Shown piece after piece: positions 17,305 to 26,777 of a DNA stretch of 64,000 nt. The stretch lies in contig NZ_BSSA01000005.1 in the NCBI RefSeq assembly GCF_030268885.1, forward strand, positions 266,052-330,051, given 5' to 3'. Under the pieces are notes generated by a model. The model was not told the DNA's origin, searched no databases, and was given only the letters and a program-made list of their open reading frames with translations. The position numbers and the translations under genes are program-made. The DNA is from Kitasatospora phosalacinea. Lineage in GTDB: Bacteria; Actinomycetota; Actinomycetes; Streptomycetales; Streptomycetaceae. Within the stretch, counting starts at the first letter, position 1; each line of letters begins with the position of its first letter.

Positions 17305-18527
17305 ACCGACGCTGCGCCGTGATCACCGGCATCGGCGTGGTCGCGCCCACCGCCATCGGCGCCGACGACTACTGGAAGGCCCTGCGCGAGGGGCGCTCGG
17401 CCCTGGGGCCGATCGACCGGGAGGGCTGCGAGCACCTCCCGCTCAGGACCGCCGGCCTGGTGCGCGGCTTCGACGCCGAGCAGTACGTCGAACCCCGCTA
17501 CCTCGTCCAGACCGACCGGTTCACCCACTTCGCGATGGCCGCCGCCGAACTCGCCATGGCCGACGCCGACCTGGCCGACCACCCCGACGACCCGTACGGC
17601 GTCGCCGTGGTCACCGCGGCCGGCTCCGGCGGCGGCGAGTTCGGCCAGCGCGAACTGCAGCACCTGTGGGCCGAGGGGCCGCACCACGTCGGCCCCTACC
17701 AGTCGATCGCCTGGTTCTACGCCGCCTCCACCGGCCAGATCTCCATCCGCGGCGGCTTCAAGGGCCCCTGCGGCGTGGTCGCCTCCGACGAGGCCGGCGG
17801 CCTCGACGCGCTCGCCCACGCCGCCCGGGCCGTCTCCCGCGGCACCGACGCCGTGCTGGCCGGGGCCGCCGAAGCCCCCGTCGCCCCGTACTCGATGGTC
17901 TGCCAGCTCGGCTACCCCGGGCTGTCCACCGCCGAGGACCCCGAACGCGCCTACCGCCCGTTCGGCAGCGACGCGGCCGGGTTCGTGCCCGCCGAGGGCG
18001 GCGCGATGTTCGTCGTCGAGGACGAGCACACCGCCCGCCTGCGCGGCGCCCGCCCCCGGGCCGAGATCGCCGGGCACTGCGCGACCTTCACCGGCGCCGC
18101 CCGCTGGGCCGAGAGCCGCGAGGGGCTCGCCCACGCGATCCGCGGCGCCCTCGCCGAGGCGCGCTGCGCCCCCGACGACGTCGACGTGGTCTTCGCCGAC
18201 GCCCTCGGCGTCCCCGAGGCCGACCGGGCCGAGGCCCTCGCCCTCGCCGACGCCCTCGGCGACCACGCCGGACGCGTCCCCGTCACCGCCCCCAAGGCCG
18301 GACTCGGCCGCGCCCACTGCGGCGCCCCCGCCCTGGACGTCGCCGCCGCCGTGCTCGCCCTCGAACACGGCCTCGTCCCGCCCACCCCGCACACCGCGGA
18401 CTGCCCGCACGACCTCGACCTGGTCACCGGCCACCCGCGCGCCGCCGAACTGCGCACCGCCCTGGTGCTCAGCCGCGGCCTGATGGGCTCCAACTCCGCC
18501 CTGGTGCTGCGCCGCCCCAACCCCTGA
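17301..18527 (+). CDS. whiE-ORFIV: Type II PKS chain-length factor (KS-beta)
   Basis: 408 aa. Partner of KS-alpha; sets chain length and supplies the starter by malonyl-ACP decarboxylation. Seen: start [22 protein letters not shown], the position of the KS Cys is occupied by Glu164 in [13 protein letters not shown] where most KS-betas have Gln, and the C-terminal [17 protein letters not shown]. The catalytic His motifs of KS-alpha are absent as expected. ATG start overlaps the KS-alpha stop (ATGA). Eleven bases separate its stop from the ACP start. Confidence 0.95.
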   Translation: MNRRCAVITGIGVVAPTAIGADDYWKALREGRSALGPIDREGCEHLPLRTAGLVRGFDAEQYVEPRYLVQTDRFTHFAMAAAELAMADADLADHPDDPYGVAVVTAAGSGGGEFGQRELQHLWAEGPHHVGPYQSIAWFYAASTGQISIRGGFKGPCGVVASDEAGGLDALAHAARAVSRGTDAVLAGAAEAPVAPYSMVCQLGYPGLSTAEDPERAYRPFGSDAAGFVPAEGGAMFVVEDEHTARLRGARPRAEIAGHCATFTGAARWAESREGLAHAIRGALAEARCAPDDVDVVFADALGVPEADRAEALALADALGDHAGRVPVTAPKAGLGRAHCGAPALDVAAAVLALEHGLVPPTPHTADCPHDLDLVTGHPRAAELRTALVLSRGLMGSNSALVLRRPNP

Positions 18528-18538
18528 AGGAGCACGAC

Positions 18539-19579
<1,041 letters not shown>

Positions 19580-19679
19580 CCGAACCGACGGACCGGGTGT
19601 GCTGCGCAGGCTGCAGCACCCCGGTCCTCGGCCGTTCCGCACCCTCGTCGGCTCCCGCCGTAACGGGACGCGACGCGAA

Positions 19680-19716
19680 GGGGCCGCCCGGAGGTCCTCA
19701 GGCTCCGGGCGGCCCC
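19680..19716. terminator. Bidirectional terminator after the pigment operon
   Basis: Perfect 14-bp stem GGGGCCGCCCGGAG / CTCCGGGCGGCCCC with a 9-base loop, between the 3' ends of the cyclase gene and the convergent methyltransferase gene. Confidence 0.85.
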
Positions 19717-19732
19717 TGCGCGTCGGGTCCGG

Positions 19733-20791
19733 TTACGGCACCGTGCAGGAGAAGGCGTGCAGGTACGGGTTGACCGGGGCGACCGCGTCCAGCCGCAGGC
19801 CGGACTCCGCGATCAGCGCGGTCAGGCTGCCCTGGGTGTGCTTGGCGCCGCCCACGTTCAACAGCAGCAGCAGGTCCATCGCGGTGGTGAACCGCATCGA
19901 GGGGGAGTCGTCTACCAGGTTCTCCACGATCACCACCCGGGCGCCCGGACGCGCCACCTGGCGCAGGTTGCGCAGCGTCCGGCGGGTGGAGTCGTCGTCC
20001 CACTCCAGGATGTTCTTCACCAGGTACAGGTCCGCCTGCACCGGCACCGCGGTGCGGCAGTCACCCGGCACCAGCCGGGCCCGGTCGGCCAGCGAACCGC
20101 CCGGCAGCAGCCGCGGGTCCGCGTGCTCCACCACCTTCGGCAGGTCCAGCAGGGTGCCGTGCAGCCCCGGGTGGCGCTCCAGCAGCTCGGCCACCACCTG
20201 GCCCTGGCCGCCGCCGATGTCGGCCACCGAGGCGACGCCCGACAGGTCCAGGAAGTCCGCCAGGTCCTGCGCCGACTGGCGGCTGGACTGGGTCATCGCC
20301 CGGTTGAACAGCGCCGCGGACTCCGGCGCGTCGTCGTGCAGGTACTGGAAGAACTCCTTGCCGAAGGCGTCGCCGAACACGCTGCGCCCGGTGCGCACCG
20401 CGTCGTCCAGCCGGGACCAGGACTGCCACGTCCACGGCTCGGTGCACCACAGCGCGATGTCGCGCAGGCTGCCCGGCTCGTCGCTGCGCAGCAGGCGCGA
20501 CAGCGGGGTGTGCCGGTAGCGGCCGTCCGGCTCCTCGGCGAACACCTCGTAGCAGGCCAGCGCACGCAGCAGGCGCCGCAGCGGCCCCGGCTCCACGTCC
20601 AGCCGCTCGGCCAACTGCTCGGCCGTGGCGGGCTCGTCCCGCAGCGCGTCCGGCAGCCCCAGGCTGGCGGCGGCGCGGACGGCGCCCGCGCAGGCGGCGC
20701 CGAACACCAGCTCGCGCAGCAGCATCGCGGGCGGGACGGCGGGGACGGTCGGGTCGGGTCGGACGGCGGTGCTGGTCGGTGCGGAGGTCAT
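19733..20791 (-). CDS. SAM-dependent O-methyltransferase, plant-OMT/carminomycin type
   Basis: 352 aa. Transfers methyl from SAM to a hydroxyl, usually on an aromatic polyketide or phenolic. Seen: N-terminal winged-helix dimerisation domain (LRELVFGAACAGAVRAAASLGLPDAL, TAEQLAERLDVEPGPLRRLLRALA), then the catalytic domain with SAM motif I VADIGGGQGQVVAELLERHP, LLDLPKVVEHA, and motif post I YLVKNILEWDDDSTRRTLRNL. ATG start with GAAAGGG about 8 bases upstream. Converges on the pigment cluster; it may tailor the spore pigment, although it is not part of the canonical whiE gene set. Confidence 0.92.
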   Translation of the reverse strand: MTSAPTSTAVRPDPTVPAVPPAMLLRELVFGAACAGAVRAAASLGLPDALRDEPATAEQLAERLDVEPGPLRRLLRALACYEVFAEEPDGRYRHTPLSRLLRSDEPGSLRDIALWCTEPWTWQSWSRLDDAVRTGRSVFGDAFGKEFFQYLHDDAPESAALFNRAMTQSSRQSAQDLADFLDLSGVASVADIGGGQGQVVAELLERHPGLHGTLLDLPKVVEHADPRLLPGGSLADRARLVPGDCRTAVPVQADLYLVKNILEWDDDSTRRTLRNLRQVARPGARVVIVENLVDDSPSMRFTTAMDLLLLLNVGGAKHTQGSLTALIAESGLRLDAVAPVNPYLHAFSCTVP

Positions 20792-20839
20792 GGGCGTGCC
20801 CTTTCGTCGGAGGAGGAGAAGGAGGGGAGCGGAGGGACG

Positions 20840-21952
20840 TCAGCAGTGGCCGCTCGGCTCGGAGGCGCGGCAGGCGTTGCCGGTGAACGCGTTGCCGGTG
20901 CCGCGCGGATCCCGGTCGGCGAGGTCGGCGGGCAGGTTGTCGCGCAGCGCGTTGCCGGTGACGGTGGCCCGCGCGTTGGGCGCGCCGACCACGCTCGGGT
21001 ACAGCACGACGCCGCCGGACATCGGCGACGTCCCGGAGTGGTCGCTGACCTGGTTGCCGGAGACGGTGACGTCCTCGGTGCCGGTCAGCAGGATGCCGGT
21101 GCCCTGGACGGAGTCCAGCCGCGGAATGGGCGGGCAGTACCGGTTGTTGGCCCGCACCACGTTGTCCCGGACGGTCAGCGCCCCGGCCCGCGGCACCCCG
21201 TCGTCGCCGACCACGAACACGCCGCCGCAGTTCCCGTACGCCAGGTTGGCCTCCACCGTCAGGCCGCGGACCCGGCGCAGCTGCAGCCCGATCCGGTTGC
21301 CGGACAGCCGGTTCTCGGACACCTCGGTGCCCCGGGTCTCCAGCGCACCGCCCTTGCGGTCGTACCAGTTGGCGACGAAGATCCCCGCCTGGCCGTTGTC
21401 CCGGGCCTCGTTGTCGGTCAGCACCGTACGGGTCGACATCTCGACGCTGATGCCCTGCATGCCGTTGTCGTGCACGGCGACCCGGCGCACCGTCAGCCGG
21501 TCGGTGACGGCCGCGCCGATCCCGTTGCGGGGGAAGCCCGCCACCGTCAGCGACTCCACCACCGCCCCCGACAGCGTCCGCACCGGCACCCCCCGGTCGT
21601 CCGAACTTCCGGTCACGCACACGCCGTTGCCGGCCCGCGCGCAGGCGCTCCGGTCGGCCGGGTCGGGCACCAGGACGGTGGCGGCGCCCCGGCCGCGCAG
21701 GGTCACGCCGTCGGTGGTGAGCGTCACGCTGCCCGGGTAGCGGCCCGCGGCGAGCTCCACCACGTCCCCCGGGGCGGCCGCGTCCAGGGCGGCCTGCACG
21801 GACGCGCCCGGCGCGACCCGGTACACGGTCGGACCGGTGGGGGCGGCGGCCGCCGGGGCGGCGGTCAGCGCGAGGGGCACCGAGACGGTGCAGGACAGCA
21901 GGACGACGGCGGCCCGGACCAGCGGGCGCGTCGGAGCGAGGAGAGCAGTCAT
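20840..21952 (-). CDS. Secreted right-handed parallel beta-helix protein
   Basis: 370 aa. Signal peptide (PLVRAAVVLLSCTVSVPLAL then AAPAAAAP). Mature protein is built of short repeated strands with N-ladders (DNGMQGISVEMSTRTVLTDN, NEARDNGQAGIFVAN, LSGNRIGLQL, NVVRANNRY), the pattern of pectate-lyase-like/NosD parallel beta-helices, beginning with a pre-helix GASVQAALDAAAPGDVVELAAGRY seen in this superfamily. C-terminal cysteine pair (NACRASEPSGHC). Probably carbohydrate-binding or carbohydrate-processing outside the cell; substrate and catalytic residues not identified. ATG start; GGAG-type site close by. Confidence 0.85.
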   Translation of the reverse strand: MTALLAPTRPLVRAAVVLLSCTVSVPLALTAAPAAAAPTGPTVYRVAPGASVQAALDAAAPGDVVELAAGRYPGSVTLTTDGVTLRGRGAATVLVPDPADRSACARAGNGVCVTGSSDDRGVPVRTLSGAVVESLTVAGFPRNGIGAAVTDRLTVRRVAVHDNGMQGISVEMSTRTVLTDNEARDNGQAGIFVANWYDRKGGALETRGTEVSENRLSGNRIGLQLRRVRGLTVEANLAYGNCGGVFVVGDDGVPRAGALTVRDNVVRANNRYCPPIPRLDSVQGTGILLTGTEDVTVSGNQVSDHSGTSPMSGGVVLYPSVVGAPNARATVTGNALRDNLPADLADRDPRGTGNAFTGNACRASEPSGHC

Positions 21953-22190
21953 CGAAGAGCAGCCGGCTTCCGGAAGTCGCGGTCGCGGACGGCATGCGGC
22001 ACGCCCGCCGCCTCGAAGCTAAGGTCGCGCCCGGGCCCCGGCCAGCCGGGTCGTGCGCACGGGTTGCCCGCACCCGCCGACCGGGTGGCGACGCGCCGGA
22101 ACGGGGGGCAGGTACCACCCGTACACCCGATCGGGGGGCTGTGCGGCCGGGCACCGGGCCCCCGTCCGCGAGCCGAACCACTATGGACCC

Positions 22191-22460
22191 ATGGACATGC
22201 AGAGTGGACGAACCGCCGAACAGACCGAACTCCGGACCACCGGACTGCACCTCACCGCCACCGGCCGCACCGACCTCGCGGACGTGTTCGCCGATGTCGC
22301 TGCCGATGTCGCCGCTGCCGATGCCGCTGCTGACGCCGTGGTGGGAGCGGAGGGGGCGGCGGCCGCGGGGGAGTGGCCGCAGGACGCGGGGGAACGGCCG
22401 CAGGAGGCGGACGACCCGGCCTGGGACTACGAGGACGTCATCCTCCGGTCCGTCAACTGA
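22191..22460 (+). CDS. Small acidic hypothetical protein
   Basis: 89 aa, ATG 22191 (ATG 22197 also possible). N-terminus MDMQSGRTAEQTELRTTGLH, then an Ala/Asp-rich stretch made by a degenerate GCCGATGTCGCTGCC-like DNA repeat (DVAADVAAADAAADAVV), and a C-terminus ending DPAWDYEDVILRSVN. No signal peptide or membrane segment; strongly acidic. No clear Shine-Dalgarno site. Divergent from the beta-helix gene. Not recognised; the leader-like start and aromatic, acidic tail would allow a RiPP precursor, but no maturation enzyme is adjacent. Confidence 0.5.
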   Translation: MDMQSGRTAEQTELRTTGLHLTATGRTDLADVFADVAADVAAADAAADAVVGAEGAAAAGEWPQDAGERPQEADDPAWDYEDVILRSVN

Positions 22461-22493
22461 ACGCCCGCCCCGCGGCGGAAGGACCGCGACACG

Positions 22494-22537
22494 GAGGCGC
22501 CCGCACGCTCGGTACCTGCTGAGCGGGCGGGCGCCTC
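22494..22537. terminator. Hairpin terminator between convergent genes
   Basis: 11-bp perfect stem GAGGCGCCCGC / GCGGGCGCCTC with a 22-base loop, between the small acidic protein gene and the convergent lipoprotein gene. Confidence 0.7.
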
Positions 22538-22550
22538 GGCGCGGAACGGG

Positions 22551-23234
22551 TCAGTAGCGGTAGGCCCGCACCACCACCGGGATCAGGTTCTGGTCCCGCA
22601 CCTTGCTGAACACCACCGGGTTGGCGGTCGCGCCCGCTGCCAGGTTCTCCACGCCGACCGCCTGACTGTCCACGCTCTTGCCGCTGTGATCAGTGAAGTC
22701 GACCTGGACCGCGTAGGAGCGGGTGTCCAGCGTGCTGTTGGTGATCGTGACGATCGCCGCGTTCAGGTCGCCCGCGGTCGCGTTCGGCACCCCGGTCAGC
22801 GTCACGTCCGACGAGGCGTTGCCCGAATCCGGGACGTTCGCCAGCACCTCCGCGGCCCGCGCCCGGGCGGCCCCCAGCTGGGCGTTCACCGAAGCCTCGA
22901 AGGAGGCGGCGCGCTCCGAGGCCGACGCCTGCGCCGCCGACACCGAGGCCAGCGCCGACTCGTGCGCGGACGCGAAGGCGGACGGGGGCTCCCCGGAGAA
23001 GCTCGCCGTCTCCGGCGGCCCGACCGTGAACGTCGACATCGCCGCCTGCACCGGGTTCTCGCCCGAGCTGCCGCCGCAGGCCGCGACCACCGTGATCCCG
23101 GCGACCGCACCGGCCACCGCCAGCGACACCCGCAGGCCGCGCCGCTCCGGGCGCCGCTCCGGGCGCCGCGGCGGCCCCACCGGACCCTGCCGGACCAGCC
23201 CCCGGCCCGAACCGTTCCGCTCCGCGTCTCGCAT
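22551..23234 (-). CDS. Lipoprotein with C-terminal FxLYD-like domain
   Basis: 227 aa. Basic N-terminus, hydrophobic segment GLRVSLAVAGAVAGITVVAA and lipobox VAACGGSS, so a membrane-anchored extracytoplasmic lipoprotein. Middle is an Ala/Ser/Glu-rich probable coiled coil (AHESALASVSAAQASASERAASFEASV). C-terminal about 85 residues (VTLTGVPNATAGDLNAAIVTITNSTLDTRSYAVQVDFTD) look like an FxLYD-type Ig-like domain. ATG start with GAAAGGG about 9 bases upstream. Function unknown; cell-envelope role likely. Confidence 0.8.
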   Translation of the reverse strand: MRDAERNGSGRGLVRQGPVGPPRRPERRPERRGLRVSLAVAGAVAGITVVAACGGSSGENPVQAAMSTFTVGPPETASFSGEPPSAFASAHESALASVSAAQASASERAASFEASVNAQLGAARARAAEVLANVPDSGNASSDVTLTGVPNATAGDLNAAIVTITNSTLDTRSYAVQVDFTDHSGKSVDSQAVGVENLAAGATANPVVFSKVRDQNLIPVVVRAYRY

Positions 23235-23650
23235 CGCGATGCACCCTTTCGCTCAGAACCGCGCCGGGCCCGTGCACGCCGCGGTCGTTCCGGCGGGCCC
23301 CACGGCCCGCCCCCGGACATGCGGCACCGGACGTCCGCCTCCGTCCTACGCCCCCATCGTCGGAGCCCCGCGCCACCCGGGGCCAGCGGCGCTGCGCCAT
23401 TGGGGGAGCCGGACGGGCCGTCAGATCGGCGGCGCGGACGGCCAGATCCGGACGGCCAGATCCGGACGGCGGGGGGCGGGCCGCCGGGGTGACCGCCGCA
23501 GAGGGGGCCGGTGGCGGGACGACGGGAGGGGGACGGCGCGGGGGAGCGGTGCCCGGGCGGGGCGCGGTGCCCGGGCGGGGCGCGGAGCGCCCGGTCCGAG
23601 GGGCGGACCCGGCAGGGCACCGACCGGTCGGTGGCGTACCGGGCGGGGGA
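23235..23650. other. Gene-free stretch with short direct repeats
   Basis: 416 bases with no supported gene. Contains a 14-base unit (CGGACGGCCAGATC) repeated 2.5 times at about 23436-23470 and an 18-base unit (GCGGTGCCCGGGCGGGGC) repeated twice near 23543-23580. The right part is the 3' flank of the MFS gene, the left part the lipoprotein promoter. Confidence 0.7.
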
Positions 23651-25231
23651 TCAGTGGCGGGCGTGCTCCTTGGCCGGTGTCGCGGCAGTGGCGGTGGCAG
23701 GGGCGGGCGTGGTGGCGGTCGGGGCGGGCCGGTGGCGCAGCAGGTGGTGGGCCAGGGCGGCGGCCGCCAGCAGCAGGACCGCCGAGACCCAGGCCGCGAC
23801 CGTGACGCCGTGCACGAAGGCGTCGTTCGCAGCGGCGAGCAACTCCCCGGCCGGGCCCGCCGGGAGGGCGGCCGCGGACTCCCGGGCGCCGCCCAGCGAC
23901 TGGGCCGCCTGCTCCGCGAGCGCCGGGTCGACACCCGCCGGGACGGACAGCGACCCCGTGTACAGGGCCGTCACGATCGAGCCGACCAGGGCGATGCCCA
24001 GCGCCGCGCCCAACTCGTACGCCGTCTCCGACACCGCCGAGGCGGCACCCGCCTTGGTGGCCGGGGCGGCCCCCAGCACCAGGTCCGAGGAGAGCGTGTA
24101 CACCACGCCCTCGGCGGTGCCCAGCGCCAGGAAGGACGAGCCGAGCAGCAGGTAGGCGCTGTCCACCCGGACGAAACCCAGCACGCCGATGCCCAGGCCC
24201 ATCACGAACAGGCTCGCCGTCAGCACCCGGCGGGCCCCCGCGCGCCGCACCAGCCGGGCCGTGAGCAGACCGCCCGCCACCGAGCCGACGAAGGCCGGCA
24301 TCTCGGCGAAGCCCGCGTGCAGCGGGGAGTAGCCGCGGACCAGCTGCAGGTACTGCGACATGAAGAAGATCACGCCGGACAGGCCGATCAGACAAATCAG
24401 CGAGGACACCACCGCCGCGGTGAACCGCGCGTCCCGGAACAGCCGGACGTCCAGCAGCGGCGTCTCCAGGCGCAGCTGGCGCCGCACGAACACCGCCAGC
24501 GCGGCCGCGCCCAGCGCGAACACCAGCGGGGTCGTCCACCGCTCCAGACCGTGCACGGCGAACTCCTTGATGCCGTACACCACGCCGATCACGCCGGCCA
24601 TCGACAGCAGCACGCTCAGCACGTCCCACCGGCCCGGGCGCGGATCGCGGGACTCCGGCAGCAGCCAGGCCCCGAGCACCAGCAGCAGCACCATCACCGG
24701 CAGGTTCAGCAGGAACACCGATCCCCACCAGAAGTGCTCCAGCAGCACGCCGCCCACCAGCGGACCCAGCGCCGCACCGGCCGCCGCGCCCGCGCCCCAG
24801 ACGCCGATCGCGGTGGCCCGCTCCTTCGCGTCCGGGAACAGCGTGCGGATCAGCGACAGCGTGGACGGCATGATCGTCGCGCCCGCCACGCCCAGCAGCG
24901 CCCGGGCCACGACCAGCCACCCCGGGCCCGGCGCGTACGCCGCCAGCAGCGAGGCCGCGCCGAACGCGGCCGAACCCGCCAGCAGCACCCGCTTGCGGCC
25001 CAGCCGGTCGCTGAGCGCGCCCATCGACACCAGCAGGCCGGCCAGCACGAAGGAGTAGACGTCGCCGATCCAGAGCAACTGGGTGCCGGACGGGCGGAGG
25101 GTCTCGGTGATCGAGGGGATGGCGAGGGAGAGCACCGTCGCGTCCACCGCCACCAGGGTGACGGCGAGCACGAGGACGCCGAGACCGGCCCAGCGGTGAA
25201 CGGACCGGACGACGACGGGGGTGGAACTCAT
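23651..25231 (-). CDS. MFS transporter, DHA2 (14-TM) drug-efflux type
   Basis: 526 aa, about 14 membrane segments. Seen: TM1 LVAVDATVLSLAIPSITETL, motif A GALSDRLGRKRVLLAGS, motif C GAAAGAALGPLVGGVLLEH. Proton-driven efflux, QacA/EmrB/SmvA-like. C-terminal tail is Thr/Ala/Pro-rich. Its ATG overlaps the TGA of the TetR gene upstream (ATGA), so the pair forms a self-regulated efflux operon. Substrate unknown. Confidence 0.92.
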   Translation of the reverse strand: MSSTPVVVRSVHRWAGLGVLVLAVTLVAVDATVLSLAIPSITETLRPSGTQLLWIGDVYSFVLAGLLVSMGALSDRLGRKRVLLAGSAAFGAASLLAAYAPGPGWLVVARALLGVAGATIMPSTLSLIRTLFPDAKERATAIGVWGAGAAAGAALGPLVGGVLLEHFWWGSVFLLNLPVMVLLLVLGAWLLPESRDPRPGRWDVLSVLLSMAGVIGVVYGIKEFAVHGLERWTTPLVFALGAAALAVFVRRQLRLETPLLDVRLFRDARFTAAVVSSLICLIGLSGVIFFMSQYLQLVRGYSPLHAGFAEMPAFVGSVAGGLLTARLVRRAGARRVLTASLFVMGLGIGVLGFVRVDSAYLLLGSSFLALGTAEGVVYTLSSDLVLGAAPATKAGAASAVSETAYELGAALGIALVGSIVTALYTGSLSVPAGVDPALAEQAAQSLGGARESAAALPAGPAGELLAAANDAFVHGVTVAAWVSAVLLLAAAALAHHLLRHRPAPTATTPAPATATAATPAKEHARH

Positions 25232-25782
25232 GGGGTATCAGATCTCCGTAGAGCACCGCCGAGGAACAGCTCGGCGAGCGAGAACGCGCTTTCGCGGGGT
25301 GCGAGTCGGCCCTCCTGCACGGCACAGCCGATGCCGGCCACCAGGTCGAAGAACGCCTCGCTCAGCCAGGCGGCCGAGAGCTCGATCCGGAACACCCCCT
25401 CCTGCTGCCCGCGCAGGAACAGCGCGCGGACCCGGGCGTCCTGGAGCTCCCAGAGGTCGTTGATCTCCTCGTGGTCGTACAGCTGGTTCTCCCCGGCGAG
25501 GAAGGCGCACAGCGCGGCATCCGGCACCACCGCGTCCACCAGCCGGCGCAGCGCGGCCTCGGCGTTGCCCTCCTCCACCCGCGCGGTGTCGAGCGCGGCG
25601 GAGAAGCGGCGCAGGCCGAGGGCGCCCACCTCCAGGATCAGCGCCTCACGGCCCGGGAAGATCCGGTGCAGCGTGGCGCGGCTGATGCCGGCGGCGCGGG
25701 CGATCTCGTCGAGATGAGCCGTGGGGCGCCGGGACAGGATGCCCACGGCTGCCTCCAGGACGGAGTCGCGGTCGGTTGCCAT
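25228..25782 (-). CDS. TetR-family repressor of the adjacent efflux pump
   Basis: 184 aa from ATG 25782 (ATG 25809 would add nine residues but lies inside the operator palindrome). HTH: DEIARAAGISRATLHRIFPGREALILEV at about residues 25-52. C-terminal ligand domain with AALCAFLAGENQLYDHEEI and AFFDLVAGIGCAVQEGRL. First gene of a two-gene operon with the MFS pump. A perfect palindrome 20-37 bases upstream is the likely operator for autorepression and pump control. Confidence 0.9.
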   Translation of the reverse strand: MATDRDSVLEAAVGILSRRPTAHLDEIARAAGISRATLHRIFPGREALILEVGALGLRRFSAALDTARVEEGNAEAALRRLVDAVVPDAALCAFLAGENQLYDHEEINDLWELQDARVRALFLRGQQEGVFRIELSAAWLSEAFFDLVAGIGCAVQEGRLAPRESAFSLAELFLGGALRRSDTP

Positions 25783-25801
25783 GAGACCAGGGTAGCGCAG
25801 C

Positions 25802-25843
25802 TGAGACATTCATGTCTCAAAATTTCGGTGCACGTCTCAGCTG
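25802..25843. promoter_or_regulatory. Putative TetR operator (nested palindromes)
   Basis: Perfect palindrome TGAGACATTCATGTCTCA (7-4-7) at 25802-25819, in AT-rich surroundings; a second half-site GTCTCAGCTG at 25834-25843 pairs perfectly with CAGCTGAGAC at 25798-25807. Directly upstream of the TetR/MFS operon. Confidence 0.75.
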
Positions 25844-25910
25844 GTGGGGTGGTCGGGGTGGGTGTTCCCGGACGGCGCGGGGTGGCTGCGGAGTGGCTCC
25901 GGGCATGCCG

Positions 25911-25939
25911 AAGGACCCCGCGCGGGGCGCGGGGTCCTT
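25911..25939. terminator. Terminator downstream of sepF
   Basis: Perfect 13-bp stem AAGGACCCCGCGC / GCGCGGGGTCCTT with a GGG loop, followed by T-containing sequence; just past the sepF stop on the minus strand. Confidence 0.85.
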
Positions 25940-25971
25940 GGTCGTGCGGGGGTGGGACGGTGGGCGGGACG

Positions 25972-26367
25972 TCAGCTCTGGTTGTAGAAGCCCGAGTCGT
26001 CGAGCGGGCGGTCGATGACCGTCACCTCGACGTCGGCCGGGGTGAGCAGGAACACCCGGCGGGCGATCCGCTCGATGCCGCCGCGGGTGCCGAAGATCAG
26101 GCCGGAGGCGAAGTCGACCATCCGCTTGGCCTCGGCGTCGTCCATCTCGGTGAGGTCCATGACCACCGGGACGGAGGCGCGGATGTGCTCGCCGACGGTG
26201 CGGGCGGCCTCGAAGCCGGTCGGACGGAGCGAGACGATCTTGGAGGGGCCGGTCTGGACGCTCGGCAGCGTCTCCTCGCCCTCCCAGGGTTCCTCGTACA
26301 TCGCGGCCGGGTAGTTGCCGGAAGGCATCAGCCACCCGTTGTGGTGCTCGTCGCGAAGTGCTCCCAT
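25972..26367 (-). CDS. sepF: SepF-family cell division protein
   Basis: 131 aa. SepF polymerises, binds membranes and bundles FtsZ at the septum. Seen: SLRPTGFEAARTVGEHIRAS, then VPVVMDLTEMDDAEAKRMVDFASGLIFGTRGGIERIARRVFLLTPADVEV, the complete SepF core (about residues 42-122). N-terminus is short (MGALRDEHHNGWLM) without the usual amphipathic membrane helix, typical of the short SepF paralogues that streptomycetes keep besides the dcw-cluster SepF. ATG with GGGAGG about 10 bases upstream. Monocistronic, flanked by its own terminator. Confidence 0.9.
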   Translation of the reverse strand: MGALRDEHHNGWLMPSGNYPAAMYEEPWEGEETLPSVQTGPSKIVSLRPTGFEAARTVGEHIRASVPVVMDLTEMDDAEAKRMVDFASGLIFGTRGGIERIARRVFLLTPADVEVTVIDRPLDDSGFYNQS

Positions 26368-26777
26368 TAGCCGCGCCTCCCTGTCTCGTTCCGTACTCGT
26401 CCCCCGGGGGACGACGGGTCGTTTTGACACGTCATCCACTTGTTGGAACTGTCCGAGTATCGCACTGATCACCGCAGATGTGCCCGCTTGCACCCACCGG
26501 ACGGGTTGTGGCGCGGGAGAACAACCGTGGTTGTCCGGATACCCGCAATGACGTGACCGCCCGGCGAACGGTTGCGTGCGACGACCCTATCGGTGGTACC
26601 CGGAAGCTAGTTGACTCACTGTCAACAATCATGTAACGGCTGCGTCCCGGGGTGGCGGGTCGCGGCCGCGGGGCGCGCGGCAAGGGGCGGGCGCGCCGGG
26701 ATCCGGGGGCTGCGGGGTCGGGCGCGCCGGGGTTCGGGGTCTGTGGGGTCGGGCCGTCCGGGTTCGGGGCGCCCGGG
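26368..26777. promoter_or_regulatory. sepF upstream region with palindromes
   Basis: 410 bases without a gene. A 16-bp perfect palindrome CGTCCCCCGGGGGACG lies at 26398-26413, 31 bases upstream of the sepF start, and GTTGACTCACTGTCAAC (6-5-6) at 26610-26626. The sequence from 26410 to 26630 is less GC-rich than its surroundings, as expected of a promoter. The remainder (26640-26777) is G-rich low-complexity DNA past the end of the DinB gene. Confidence 0.5.
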
